64,000 nt of DNA from Gammaproteobacteria bacterium (ex Lamellibrachia satsuma) (GTDB taxonomy: Bacteria; Pseudomonadota; Gammaproteobacteria; Chromatiales; Chromatiaceae): positions 4,070,001-4,134,000 of the forward strand of contig CP053680.1 of assembly GCA_019623805.1 (NCBI GenBank), written 5' to 3'. The position numbers and the translations under genes were made by a program. This document shows positions 17,832 to 27,027 of this stretch, one piece after another. The first letter of the stretch is position 1; each line of letters begins with the position of its first letter. The notes under the pieces were generated by a model. That model did not search any database, was not told the origin of the DNA, and saw only the letters and a program-made list of their open reading frames with translations.

Positions 17832-18470
17832 ATGAAACAGGTCGGAAGCAGGATAAAATGCTCCATGACGGCAGGCAGATCATTACTGATCTTCTGCCTG
17901 TTGGCTTCCTCATCTCCTCTGATGGCGCAGATCTTCAAATATCGAGCAGCGGATGGACACATCCATTTCACCGATCACCCCATGGCGGGTAACTATCGCC
18001 TCTTATGGAAATCGGCCCCAGCAGCCAGCGCCTACGGTGATTACTCTGTTGCAACATTCAAGCAGAACAAATTAAAACTGTCACCGCTGATCGACGCAAC
18101 TGCCAAAAACATGCGTCTGCACCCGGGGTTACTCCACTCGGTGGTGCGGGCGGAATCGGCCTACAATCCCCGTGCGGTTTCAAAGGTGGGCGCTCAGGGG
18201 TTGATGCAGTTGATGCCGAATACCGCCAGACGTTACGGCGTCAACGACTCTTTCAACCCCCGGCAGAACCTGGAGGGTGGTGCGCGGTATCTGAAAGATC
18301 TTCTGCAGCAGTTCGGTTTCGATTTGAAACTGGCCTTGGCGGCATATAATGCCGGTGAGGGTGCGGTGAAGAAGTTTGATAATCAAATCCCCCCCTATCC
18401 CGAAACACAGCAGTATGTGAAAAAGGTGATGGGGTACTATCGCACCCATCTGCAGGGATCGACCAACTGA
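17832..18470 (+). CDS. Secreted lytic transglycosylase (SLT domain with DUF4124)
   Basis: A 212-residue exported protein: a signal peptide (hydrophobic core SLLIFCLLASSSPLMA, residues ~17-32), a short DUF4124-like segment (QIFKYRAADGHIHFTDHP) and a C-terminal SLT domain. The catalytic Glu is in VVRAESAYNP (~108), followed by GAQGLMQLMPNTARRYGV and LALAAYNAGEGAV. It should cleave peptidoglycan between MurNAc and GlcNAc to give 1,6-anhydro products, which NagZ (encoded at 59371) would then help recycle. It is convergent with the glycosyltransferase gene across a strong hairpin. Confidence 0.93.
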   Translation: MKQVGSRIKCSMTAGRSLLIFCLLASSSPLMAQIFKYRAADGHIHFTDHPMAGNYRLLWKSAPAASAYGDYSVATFKQNKLKLSPLIDATAKNMRLHPGLLHSVVRAESAYNPRAVSKVGAQGLMQLMPNTARRYGVNDSFNPRQNLEGGARYLKDLLQQFGFDLKLALAAYNAGEGAVKKFDNQIPPYPETQQYVKKVMGYYRTHLQGSTN

Positions 18471-18483
18471 TTGAATAGAGAAA

Positions 18484-18516
18484 ACTGTCATCTCGACTGT
18501 AGGGAGAGATGACAGT
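18484..18516. terminator. Hairpin between convergent genes
   Basis: A perfect 11-bp stem (ACTGTCATCTC/GAGATGACAGT) with an 11-nt loop lies 13 bp after the transglycosylase stop and 22 bp before the glycosyltransferase stop. No strong T-run follows, so it is a likely but unproven bidirectional terminator. Confidence 0.6.
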
Positions 18517-18538
18517 AACTGGGTTATTCAGTAATTCT

Positions 18539-19546
18539 TTATCCAACCATGAGATAATCCACTCCCCGCCGGTACCCCATATCCTCAAGTTCCTGCCGAA
18601 TGAGATCCCGCGCGCCGTGGTTGGTGACATAGACGAGAACAAAGGGTTTGCTCTCCTGTAGAAGCCACTCGGGTGAGACGACCGGGATACCCTGCAAACG
18701 GTTTCCAATCTTACGTGGGTCGATATCGATCCAGGCCTTTACCTGGAAACCCTGCTTCAACAGCTGTTGACAGCGTTTACGGGTTTTGCGCCCGGCACCC
18801 CAGATCACCAGTTCATCGCGTCGGGCCAGCAGTAGTGGATCCCGGGCGAGGTAGTGGGCACGCAACCGATCAAACGCCTCCCTGCTGCAACGTGGATCCT
18901 GCCGGGAGGTGCGGTTTTCACTCTCCCGCCAGTCGAGCAGGACCTCTGGCAGCTTGGCCATCCGGTAACCGGCAAGGTACAACCTGAACCAGAGATCGTA
19001 ATCCTCGGGAAACATCCCTTCACGATAGCCGCCCGCTTCAATGATGGCTTTGCGCCGGAACATAACACTGGGGTGGGCAAAGGGGGATTCGATGTAGATA
19101 TCCGCAGCAATCTCATCAGGATCCAGGCACTGGTTTTGCCAACGCACATATTCACGGTAACCTGCCTGGATCAAAGTTTTCGGGAACAGTCTGACCTGGC
19201 ATCCCACAAGGGTAATGATTTTGTTTTGCTGCAGATAATCCACCTGTAACTGCAGGCGTTGTTGATCCATCAGGTCGTCAGCATCCATGCGTGCAATCAG
19301 TGGAGAAGTGGCCTGCATCAGGCCGAAATTCAGTGCGTTGACCAGACCTGGGTGGGGATTGTGCAGCAGGCGTATCCGCTTATCGCAATTGGCATGTTGC
19401 TGCACCACGCTGCAGGAGTCATCATGACTGTGATCGTTGATGGCGAGCAGTCGAAAGTCCTGAAAGGACTGCTGCCTGATGGAAGTCAGACAGGCATCAA
19501 GTGTGGTCGCCGCATCACGGAACGGGAGGATAATCTCCAGCTTGAT
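18539..19546 (-). CDS. Family 2 glycosyltransferase with C-terminal nucleotide-fold domain; no standard start codon
   Basis: A GT-A glycosyltransferase of ~335 aa. The frame upstream of the first GTG (19408) encodes KLEIILPFRDAATTLDACL and LLAINDHSHDDS, the essential N-terminus of the fold, so the gene must begin near 19546. No ATG, GTG or TTG exists there. The codon at the expected site is ATC, within TGATC at the pilZ stop, where a TGATG overlap would be normal. The metal motif ARMDADDLM follows, then MFPEDYDLWFRLYLAG. The C-terminal ~90 residues (VIWGAGRKTRKR...VKAWIDIDPRKIG) look like a Rossmann domain. Donor and acceptor are unknown. Confidence 0.8.
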   Translation of the reverse strand: MKLEIILPFRDAATTLDACLTSIRQQSFQDFRLLAINDHSHDDSCSVVQQHANCDKRIRLLHNPHPGLVNALNFGLMQATSPLIARMDADDLMDQQRLQLQVDYLQQNKIITLVGCQVRLFPKTLIQAGYREYVRWQNQCLDPDEIAADIYIESPFAHPSVMFRRKAIIEAGGYREGMFPEDYDLWFRLYLAGYRMAKLPEVLLDWRESENRTSRQDPRCSREAFDRLRAHYLARDPLLLARRDELVIWGAGRKTRKRCQQLLKQGFQVKAWIDIDPRKIGNRLQGIPVVSPEWLLQESKPFVLVYVTNHGARDLIRQELEDMGYRRGVDYLMVG

Positions 19547-19890
19547 CAGGAGATGCTTGCCCAGTCCACAATCATGGTATCTATGACAGTGGTCACTTCA
19601 TCCGAGATGTCGATGATACGAAAGCCGGTCCAATAGGTATCGGGTTGTGCGGCTTCGCTGCACCAGAGTGCTTCAGCACCAAACGAAATCTTGCTATGAC
19701 CCTTCACCAGATACGGGAGCCGCATATCCAATTGGTAAATGGATCCCGTCTTGATGGGGTTGGCACTGAGTAGCATGAAACCTTCAACGGTGATATTTAC
19801 CACCTGCCCCATGTAGGTTGCCGTTATTTGGTCCAATACTTCAAGGACTTCATTGGCTATCTTGCGTGGCAGAATACGGTGCTCAACCAT
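19546..19890 (-). CDS. PilZ-domain protein (probable c-di-GMP receptor)
   Basis: A 114-residue single-domain protein. It opens MVEHRILPRKIANEV and has YMGQVVNITVEGFMLLS, where the usual PilZ D/NxSxxG appears as NITVEG. The N-terminal arginine motif is reduced (HRILPRK), so c-di-GMP binding is likely but not certain. ATG 19890 overlaps the DUF1631 stop (ATGGTTGA) and has AGGA upstream; an upstream frame to 20040 lies inside the DUF1631 gene and is rejected. The stop overlaps the first codon of the glycosyltransferase. The three-gene coupling suggests c-di-GMP control of a glycosylation step. Confidence 0.85.
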   Translation of the reverse strand: MVEHRILPRKIANEVLEVLDQITATYMGQVVNITVEGFMLLSANPIKTGSIYQLDMRLPYLVKGHSKISFGAEALWCSEAAQPDTYWTGFRIIDISDEVTTVIDTMIVDWASIS

Positions 19891-22297
19891 CGGCTGGATT
19901 CCTATAGGTACTGCCGGGAACCTTTGACCAAGCGTCTTCTCCCGTCTCGTTATCGTTAGTGATATTCTCAGCAATCTCTTCTGTTGCCTTGAGAGAGCGT
20001 TGCAGCATTCTGCGAATGGCGTGCAGTGTGCGTTCGACAAATGGGTCGTTGCTCTCTTCGAGGATCTTCGATTTTCCGTCCATGATCTCTTGTGCCAGTT
20101 TGCGCAGGGGTTTTACAGCGGTTTGCACTCCGGCCCTGTCCACGAACATGCATGAGGATGTCAACGGGCTGAGCCATGAAAGTTTCACTCGCCTGACATC
20201 ATTGGGACCGACGCTGAGATCAAACCAGGTGCCGAACTCGGTTTTACGTAACTTGTCCATCATCTTCAGGAGATCGTCAGGGATCTGGTCTTCGGACTCA
20301 GGGGGTTCCGGAACAGGTATAGGAGGCTCTGGTTGAGTGGTTTGAAAAGGTTTTGGTTCAGGCGCTTTTGGGGTGCTGACACTCTTGGGCTCACTGATCG
20401 CAGATGAGCCGGCAGACATGGCGCTTTCTGCATTGGCCAGGAGTTCGAAAAGTGCACGACTCTTCTCCTGATGGTAACCGCCCAGAGACTCAAGTCCTTC
20501 TTCAATCGTGTTGCGCAGGTAGGGCAGAGTCTTCTCAAGTTCCCTCTGCTCATCCTGGGTTTTTTTGTCTTCAAAGACCCAAGCCAGCTCATCTGCGACA
20601 TGTAGTGCGTCCTTCCAGTCTTCACTCATCTCACCATCGGGGTGGCGCAGCAGGATGAAGATCAACTTGTCCGTCCAGGTTTGAATCAGAAAGTCCTTCG
20701 CCACCTGAGGCAGGGAGGAACCGAAGGTTCGGGCTTTCATCTCCTGGCCTGCCCTCTGCCTTGCATCGTTGAGCTTTTCTCGCCCCTTGGCTGAGTCCTG
20801 AGCCCGTTTTTCCAGAACTTCGGTTTTCCGGCGAAAATCATCCATTCTCGCCTTGAAGTTGGTCAGTAGATCGGAAAAGAGTTTTATGTCGTCAGAAAAC
20901 TCTTTGAGTACGCGATCGACTACCGCCTGCATGTCCGGATAGATACCACGCTTGAGATTGTGCTCATCGATCCAGTGGCTGCCTGCTTCAACCATGCAGT
21001 CGAGTAGCTGGCGAGCATCGTGATTGCTGTCGGTGAGCAGATGACGGTCGATAATAGCCACTTTCAGATAGGGTGTGTGCAGGTGACTGATCAGTGCCTT
21101 GGCGACTGCGGGAAGAACCGGATCGTTCAGCATGTATTCAAACAGCATTCCGACAAGATCAATGGTGTCTTCATCCACTGTATCCAACTGATCAGTGTCA
21201 ATCTGACTGTAGAGTTTGTTTCGCTCCTCGATCAGTGTCTGCTTGATACGGGTAAGGAACTGTTCATCGAGTTCAATGTTCGGAATGAACGGGGCTTCTG
21301 TCGAAGCATCGGGCAGGTAATCTGATCTTGTGGCTGGCTGAATATCATTAAGTGCGGAGACAAGGTTCGCGGTAGTGGGCAGCTGCCCGCCGCCGGAGTG
21401 CCCGCTGGCGCCACTCGCTCTACCAGCTGACCCACTCTCACTCCCCTGCGGAGCTGCGGAGTGTCTTTGGGGTGAACTGCCACGCCGGGATGCGAGAAGG
21501 CCGATGATTGAGTCGAAGAGCTCTTCCCCGAGGTCCTGTTCTGAGGTTGCGGCGTTTTGATCCTCGGTTTGCTGGGCACTCTTGTCCGTTTTGCCACCGT
21601 GTTGGCCAGCTGCCTGCGGATTTCGGATAGTAGGTCTAAGGTGGGGCAGTACACCGGCATCCTTGAGGTTGTTGTTGAAATCCTCATACAGAGAGCCTAG
21701 CTGCTTCAAAACGTACTTGTTGAAAAGCGCGAGAACAATAAGCTTGATGTTGGATTCGAGACTCAGACTGTCGATAGCACTGGCGAAAGCGTCGACAAGA
21801 TGCTGCGGGCAGGCAGGGGTTCTGTTTTTTTCTATCGCCTCGCCACCGTTGATAACTGCAAGACGCTGGCTCAGTGCGTAGAGTTGAGAGCGATGGCCGA
21901 TGGTCGCTTTACTGACCATGTTTTCGATGGCCGTGGTTTGATCCATGGAGTCGTCATCGACCAGTTCGAGTTCGATATCGCTGCCTAGAGTGGAGAAGGG
22001 ATCACTATCCGGCTTCCTTGCCCAGAAATTATCAAAACCTGCGCTGAGTTGCTCTCTGAACTCATGTTCCACCAGGCCGTGGCGGTTCCGAATCAGACTG
22101 ATCGCTTCAAAAAAGCGATTCTGCATCAGATCGTTCTCCGCTTTTTGGGCGAAACTCATCAACGCCTTGTCCGTGTTGGCAAACAACTCGGTCAGCAGGG
22201 CGCTGACATAGACCAGCACCATGTCCTTGCAGCGGCTCATGAGCGGTTGAAACTGGGTCTGATATTTACTTTTTCGTGATTCCGGTGATGGCACCAT
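19883..22297 (-). CDS. DUF1631 family protein
   Basis: An 804-residue cytoplasmic protein of the DUF1631 family, found in gamma- and betaproteobacteria and of unknown function. No signal peptide or membrane segment is seen. It is mostly helical, with a low-complexity linker (~225-310, rich in Ser, Gly, Gln) and a Pro/Glu-rich linker near 655-690. The C-terminus (GTWFDLSVGPNDVRRVKLSWLSP...SCMFVDRAG) has a beta-rich pattern that recalls a PilZ-like fold; this is inference. Start ATG 22297 has AAGGA 7 nt upstream and is preferred to a TTG at 22312. It is first in the operon with pilZ and the glycosyltransferase. Confidence 0.85.
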   Translation of the reverse strand: MVPSPESRKSKYQTQFQPLMSRCKDMVLVYVSALLTELFANTDKALMSFAQKAENDLMQNRFFEAISLIRNRHGLVEHEFREQLSAGFDNFWARKPDSDPFSTLGSDIELELVDDDSMDQTTAIENMVSKATIGHRSQLYALSQRLAVINGGEAIEKNRTPACPQHLVDAFASAIDSLSLESNIKLIVLALFNKYVLKQLGSLYEDFNNNLKDAGVLPHLRPTIRNPQAAGQHGGKTDKSAQQTEDQNAATSEQDLGEELFDSIIGLLASRRGSSPQRHSAAPQGSESGSAGRASGASGHSGGGQLPTTANLVSALNDIQPATRSDYLPDASTEAPFIPNIELDEQFLTRIKQTLIEERNKLYSQIDTDQLDTVDEDTIDLVGMLFEYMLNDPVLPAVAKALISHLHTPYLKVAIIDRHLLTDSNHDARQLLDCMVEAGSHWIDEHNLKRGIYPDMQAVVDRVLKEFSDDIKLFSDLLTNFKARMDDFRRKTEVLEKRAQDSAKGREKLNDARQRAGQEMKARTFGSSLPQVAKDFLIQTWTDKLIFILLRHPDGEMSEDWKDALHVADELAWVFEDKKTQDEQRELEKTLPYLRNTIEEGLESLGGYHQEKSRALFELLANAESAMSAGSSAISEPKSVSTPKAPEPKPFQTTQPEPPIPVPEPPESEDQIPDDLLKMMDKLRKTEFGTWFDLSVGPNDVRRVKLSWLSPLTSSCMFVDRAGVQTAVKPLRKLAQEIMDGKSKILEESNDPFVERTLHAIRRMLQRSLKATEEIAENITNDNETGEDAWSKVPGSTYRNPADG

Positions 22298-22748
22298 CAC
22301 TTGATCCTTCAATGCGATTGACTAAATCTGACTTGAGCCGGTAGCTGCGGGCATCAAGCCATAAAACATGGTTTAACCCGCACACTCTCCCCAATCGTCA
22401 TTATATTCCTGCGGGAATACCGGAGCATCATTGGCAGTCTTTCCCGCTAAGGTTAGCACAGACGAAACTGATTTATGAACAGAAAGTTAGACAGGTTTTC
22501 TCATGAGCAGCGATTAGTTGGCGGAGGGCCAATTGGCTAAGGTCTGCTAACACTGTATCCGAGTAGTGTTAACGGGCCTTGGGTAACAGAAGGAACGAAA
22601 GGCAGAGGGGAAATCTGGGGAATATCATTCTGATGATTTAACTGTATACAGCTGAATTCATTTCTTGGGCTGGCCAACCCTGATTTTCAAGAAACCGCCA
22701 GGCTGGCCGATAAAATTGTGAAATAGTGTTAACTGCAAGGTGATTTAA
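22298..22748. other. Divergent intergenic region between DUF1631 and HDOD genes
   Basis: No gene was found in these 451 bp. Small symmetric sites are present: TATTCC-tgcg-GGAATA at 22404-22419, TAACACT/AGTGTTA at 22548-22571 and CTGTATACAG at 22642-22651. The decamer TAGTGTTAAC occurs twice (about 22564 and 22726). Divergent promoters must lie here. Confidence 0.4.
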
Positions 22749-23615
22749 ATGAATGCCGAGGAACTGGTCAAAGGGATAGAACATCTGGTTTCGTTGCCGG
22801 ATGTCTGTATCAAGGTCAATATGATGGCTGATTCTCCGCTCTATTCATCAAAAGATATCGGGGAGGTGATCTCTCAGGATACCGATCTTTCCGCACGCCT
22901 CCTGAGTTTGGTCAACAGTGCTTTCTACGGTATGCGGGCTCCGGTGGAGACCATCTCCAGATCCGTCACGGTCATTGGTACGAAGGGTCTGCGCGACCTG
23001 GTTCTGGTTACTTCGGCGGCTGAGATTTTTACCGGTATCCCTGCCGATTTGGTCGATATGACAGAATTCTGGCGCTACTCAGTGACGACAGGGATCATAG
23101 CCAAGGCGCTCTCAACCCAATGCAATGTCTTGCATGGTGAACGCCTGTTCGTGATGGGTGTGCTGCATGATATCGGCAGGTTGGTTATCTACCTGCGCCT
23201 GCCGGAGCAGTCGCGGGATGTGTTGCTGATTACCGGGGGAGACGATGCCATTCTTGCCGACACTGAGGCGGATGTTTTCGGTTTTACCCACATGGACGCC
23301 GGTGCAGCATTGCTGAAAACCTGGAAATTGCCGGAAAGTCTGATTACCGTCGCTGGTACTCACCATGAACCGTTGAACGCGGGTGATTACCGGCTTGAGG
23401 CTTCCCTGGTGTACATCGCGGGCTTGCTTTCACAGGGTGAAATGAGCGGTGAGCCGTTGGATGAAATTCTTGATCAGGTGCGGCCCGAGGTCTGGCAGGC
23501 CACTGGTCTGGATAGCGACAAGGTTGTATCGGTGATGGAAGACGTTCCGGCCCGGGTGGCCGAAGTATTGGATGTCGTGCTTGCACCCAATGTGCCTGCA
23601 GAGCAAAGGCGCTGA
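22749..23615 (+). CDS. HDOD-domain protein
   Basis: A 288-residue signalling protein made of one HDOD domain, a catalytically dead relative of HD phosphohydrolases. Typical motifs are SLPDVCIKV near the start, ISQDTDLSARLLSLVNSAFYG (~39-59), ISRSVTVIGTKGLRDLVL and VLHDIGRLV. HDOD proteins are linked to chemotaxis, c-di-GMP and stress signalling. No extra output domain is attached. AAGGTGA upstream of the ATG supports the start. It is monocistronic, followed by two repeat sequences before recC. Confidence 0.92.
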   Translation: MNAEELVKGIEHLVSLPDVCIKVNMMADSPLYSSKDIGEVISQDTDLSARLLSLVNSAFYGMRAPVETISRSVTVIGTKGLRDLVLVTSAAEIFTGIPADLVDMTEFWRYSVTTGIIAKALSTQCNVLHGERLFVMGVLHDIGRLVIYLRLPEQSRDVLLITGGDDAILADTEADVFGFTHMDAGAALLKTWKLPESLITVAGTHHEPLNAGDYRLEASLVYIAGLLSQGEMSGEPLDEILDQVRPEVWQATGLDSDKVVSVMEDVPARVAEVLDVVLAPNVPAEQRR

Positions 23616-23639
23616 TTCTATGCCCATGTTCTCTATCTC

Positions 23640-23663
23640 GTAGGAACGGCGCCCCGCCGCGAT
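23640..23663. repeat. REP-like palindrome (GTAGGAACGGCG type)
   Basis: GTAGGAACGGCGCCCCGCCGCGAT matches the widespread GTAGGAGCGGC...GCCGCGA REP pattern and is a relative of the hairpin at 3826. It lies 24 bp after the HDOD stop. Confidence 0.6.
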
Positions 23664-23699
23664 TTACCTGTCTATGGAATCATCGCAGAAGTGACAAAT

Positions 23700-23765
23700 G
23701 TAGGGTGTGCCGTGCGCACCAGAATAAGCAGTTACAGCAATCATGGTGCGCACAGCGCACCCTAC
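23700..23765. repeat. Complete copy of the GTAGGGTGCGC palindromic repeat
   Basis: Left arm GTAGGGTGTGCCGTGCGCACC (23700-23720) pairs with right arm GGTGCGCACAGCGCACCCTAC (23745-23765) around a loop beginning AGAATAAGCAG. The loop is nearly identical to that of the copy at 61765, so the whole 66 bp is the repeated unit, not just the arms. Confidence 0.8.
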
Positions 23766-23833
23766 CAGCATGAATTAAAAGTGATTGCCACAGGCTCATG
23801 ATTTGAGCCTAAGAGAGGGTAGAATAGGGCCTC

Positions 23834-26800
23834 ATGTTGAGACTCTATCAATCCAATCGACTCGAGATTCTGTCCCTGCGGCTGAATACGCTGCTGGCTG
23901 AACCGGTGATCTCTCCTCTGGAGGAGGAGGTGCTGGTTGTGCAGCATCCCGGCATGGCACGGTGGCTCTCCCTTGAAATTGCGGAAAAACTGGGAATCTG
24001 TGCCAATATCCGCTTTCCCATGCCTGCCTCTTTCGTCTGGGAGGTGTTTCGCGCCTTTCTTCCCGATGTCAGTGAATTCAACCGGTTTGAACCCTCCCTG
24101 CTCAGATGGCGAATATTCCAACTGCTCGATGAGATTGGCCAAGAACCGGTGTTTGCGCCAGTTAGCCATTATCTGAGGAAGGAGAGTGAGAAGCGTCGCT
24201 TCCAATTGGCTGACAGACTGGCAGGTCTGTTCGACCGCTATCTGGTCTATCGTCCCGACTGGATCCGGAAATGGGATAAGGGTGAGTCTGCTGTTGCAGG
24301 GGATGAGTGGCAAGCGGAAATCTGGCGCCGGTTGACCGTGGACGATGCTGTTCATTGGGTGCATCTGCAGGAGTCCCTGTTCCAGGCCATGTCGGGCGAT
24401 GCCGCTAATCCTCCCCGCGGCCTACCTGCGCGGCTCTTTCTCTTTGGGGTGCCAACGCTCTCTCCGGGCTATCTTGAGATTATCAGGCAGCTCTCCCGTT
24501 GGATAGATATCCATCTTTTCCTGCTGAATCCCTGTGAGGCCCATTGGCTTGAAATCATGCCCGAGGGGGAGAAGGTGAAACGGGAGTTGATGTCATCCGA
24601 TATCGAAGACCTCTACCTGGAGGTCGGTAATCCCCTGCTTGCCTCTCTGGGGCGACAGGGCAGAGATTTTTTCTCCGCGATCAATGATTTCGACCCGGGT
24701 TCCGAGGAGTGGTTCGATGCTGCAGAAGGGGATGGCTGCCTGATGGGGTTACAGCGTGAGATTCTGCATCTCGAACAGCCTGAGCCCATCGAAACTGAAC
24801 GAGATCATTCTGTTGCATTTCACCGCTGCCACAGTCCCATGCGGGAGATTGAAGTTCTCTATGATCAGCTGTTGGCAATGTTCGAGGAGATGCCGGATCT
24901 GACTCCTGCTGATATTCTGGTGATGACGCCCGATATCGATACCTATGCGCCGCTTATCGACGCCCGTTTCTCCGAGCCGGGGGATTGTCCTGCCATCCCA
25001 TACCGCATCAGCGACCGGACCCAAGGGCTGGAAAATCCCTATGTCACGGCATTCCTTGATCTGCTTTCGGTCCCTGCCAGCCGCTATGGGGTCGATGAGG
25101 TTCTCAGGTTACTGGAATTTCCGGCGATTCAGCAGCGGTTCGGCCTCGATGAGGCGGGTCTGGAACGCATCGTCGAATGGATTGAACAGGCGGCAATTCG
25201 CTGGGGACGGGACGCTGAGAGTAAATCGGATTTTGATTTACCTTCCGACCCACGGAATACCTGGCGCTTCGGGCTGGAGCAGCTGGTGCTGGGTTACGCC
25301 ATGTCGCCAAACGATGAAGCCTTGTGGCAGGGCATTCCACTCCCGGAGAGTGCTGAAGGTTCGGAATCTGTTTGGTTGAGTGGATTGTTGGGCTTCTGCC
25401 GATCCTTGTTTGAGTTGGAGGACAGGCTATCCGGTATGGTCTCGGTTGCCATATGGTGTGACCGCCTGCAGCGGATTCTAGAGCGTTTTTTTGCCGCCGA
25501 TGAGAGCGCGGAGCAGCCGCTGCAACTTGTTCGGGACACCCTTGTGCGATTGGGTGAAGAGGCGGATGAGGCCGGCTTTCAAGGCCAGGCCTCTCTCTCC
25601 CTGATTTGTCAGCAACTTGAACTGCTCTTCAGTCACGGTTCAAGCCGGGGCTTTCTTGGTGGTGGTGTCAATTTCTGCGCATTCACCCCCATGCGCAGCC
25701 TGCCCTTCAAGGTGATCTGCCTGATCGGGATGAACGACGGCGCCTTTCCCAGTGAACCCCCAACCCTGGATTTTGACCTGATGACGAAGCAGTTTCGTTT
25801 TGGCGACCGCTCGCGACGGGCCGATGATCGTTATCTGTTTCTGGAGACACTGATCTCTGCCCGTGAACGGCTCTATATCAGCTATGTCGGCCGCAGTCTC
25901 AAAGACAACAGTGCACTGCCGCCTTCGGTGTTGGTGGAAGAATTGCGGGACTATATGGCGTCTCAAGTAGGTGAGTCCGGTTTGGATAGGATGTCCTTTA
26001 CGCATCCGCTTCAGCCCTTCAGCCCCAACTATTTCCAACTTGAGGGACATCTCTTTAGCTATTCATCGAGAATGCAAGAGGCAGCCCAGTTGGTTGGACG
26101 TGGAGAAAAACAGCGCCAGCCACTGGTGGCCGCGCCGCTGCCCAAAATGGAACCGATAACAGATTCAGTGGATCTGCATCTGCTGAGGCGTTTTTACAGT
26201 GCCGGTCCTGCGCGGGCATTTGCGGCCCAGCGACTCAATCTCAGGTTGGAAACCGCCCGGGATATCCCTGATGCACGTGAAACCTTCGAGATGGAAAAAT
26301 TTACCGCCGAAGCCGTTGAGCGCGAACTGGTGGAACGGCTACTCTCTGGAGAGTCAGCGGAATCCTTCTATCAACTGCTCGATCTCCGGGGTGAGTTGCC
26401 ACACGGAAAACCCGGACGACGTCACTATCAACAGCTCTGCGGATCCGCTCAGTTAATGGTGGAACGGTTGAATGCGGGTGCTTTTGGTGAAGAGATGCCG
26501 CCCCTGGATGTCGATCTGATACTGGACGGTCTGCGGCTGAGCGGTCGGCTGAACGGATTGCGCAGTACAGGCCTGCTCGAATACAGCGCAGGCAAGATAT
26601 ATCCCCATCAAAGACTGGATCTCTGGATTCGATTTCTGACGTTGAATCTTATCAGGCCTGAAGGGGTGGCGTGGGAGGCAATCTGGCTGTCACCGGATGA
26701 GGAGGGGAGGTTTATTGTACCGGACGACCCTGAAGCCTATCTGCAGCAACTGGTGGCGCTCTACCGGCAGGGTATGCTGACGCCATTGCATTTTTACGCA

Positions 26801-27022
26801 GGCACCTCCTGGCCCTATGCTGAGAAGTGGCGGGCGACGGAAGATCGGCCGACGGCCCTCTACCAGGCTCGAAGGCGTTGGTTCAATGACCCTCCGGCAC
26901 ACGGGAGCAAACCCCACCACAGACTGCTGATGCCTGGCGAAGAGATGCTGGATGAGGCATTCCATGAGATCAGCCTCTCCGTCTTTTTGCCCCTCATGGA
27001 ACACATGGAGCTGGTGGAGTGA
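23834..27022 (+). CDS. recC: Exodeoxyribonuclease V gamma subunit RecC
   Basis: RecC (1062 aa) is the Chi-recognising, inactive helicase-like subunit of RecBCD, which processes double-strand breaks. It starts MLRLYQSNRLEIL and has VVQHPGMARWLSLEIAEKLGICANIRFPMPASFVWEVF, the standard N-terminus. MRSLPFKVICLIGMNDGAFP marks the dead second helicase domain. Length is slightly below the 1122 of E. coli. It is the first gene of recC-recB-recD, with no ptrA between recC and recB. Confidence 0.96.
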   Translation: MLRLYQSNRLEILSLRLNTLLAEPVISPLEEEVLVVQHPGMARWLSLEIAEKLGICANIRFPMPASFVWEVFRAFLPDVSEFNRFEPSLLRWRIFQLLDEIGQEPVFAPVSHYLRKESEKRRFQLADRLAGLFDRYLVYRPDWIRKWDKGESAVAGDEWQAEIWRRLTVDDAVHWVHLQESLFQAMSGDAANPPRGLPARLFLFGVPTLSPGYLEIIRQLSRWIDIHLFLLNPCEAHWLEIMPEGEKVKRELMSSDIEDLYLEVGNPLLASLGRQGRDFFSAINDFDPGSEEWFDAAEGDGCLMGLQREILHLEQPEPIETERDHSVAFHRCHSPMREIEVLYDQLLAMFEEMPDLTPADILVMTPDIDTYAPLIDARFSEPGDCPAIPYRISDRTQGLENPYVTAFLDLLSVPASRYGVDEVLRLLEFPAIQQRFGLDEAGLERIVEWIEQAAIRWGRDAESKSDFDLPSDPRNTWRFGLEQLVLGYAMSPNDEALWQGIPLPESAEGSESVWLSGLLGFCRSLFELEDRLSGMVSVAIWCDRLQRILERFFAADESAEQPLQLVRDTLVRLGEEADEAGFQGQASLSLICQQLELLFSHGSSRGFLGGGVNFCAFTPMRSLPFKVICLIGMNDGAFPSEPPTLDFDLMTKQFRFGDRSRRADDRYLFLETLISARERLYISYVGRSLKDNSALPPSVLVEELRDYMASQVGESGLDRMSFTHPLQPFSPNYFQLEGHLFSYSSRMQEAAQLVGRGEKQRQPLVAAPLPKMEPITDSVDLHLLRRFYSAGPARAFAAQRLNLRLETARDIPDARETFEMEKFTAEAVERELVERLLSGESAESFYQLLDLRGELPHGKPGRRHYQQLCGSAQLMVERLNAGAFGEEMPPLDVDLILDGLRLSGRLNGLRSTGLLEYSAGKIYPHQRLDLWIRFLTLNLIRPEGVAWEAIWLSPDEEGRFIVPDDPEAYLQQLVALYRQGMLTPLHFYAGTSWPYAEKWRATEDRPTALYQARRRWFNDPPAHGSKPHHRLLMPGEEMLDEAFHEISLSVFLPLMEHMELVE

Positions 27023-27027
27023 AACTG

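Noticed and set aside
22642..22651. CTGTATACAG considered as a LexA box
   Set aside because: LexA boxes are 16 bp (CTGT-N8-ACAG); this is a 10-bp palindrome with the half sites too close.
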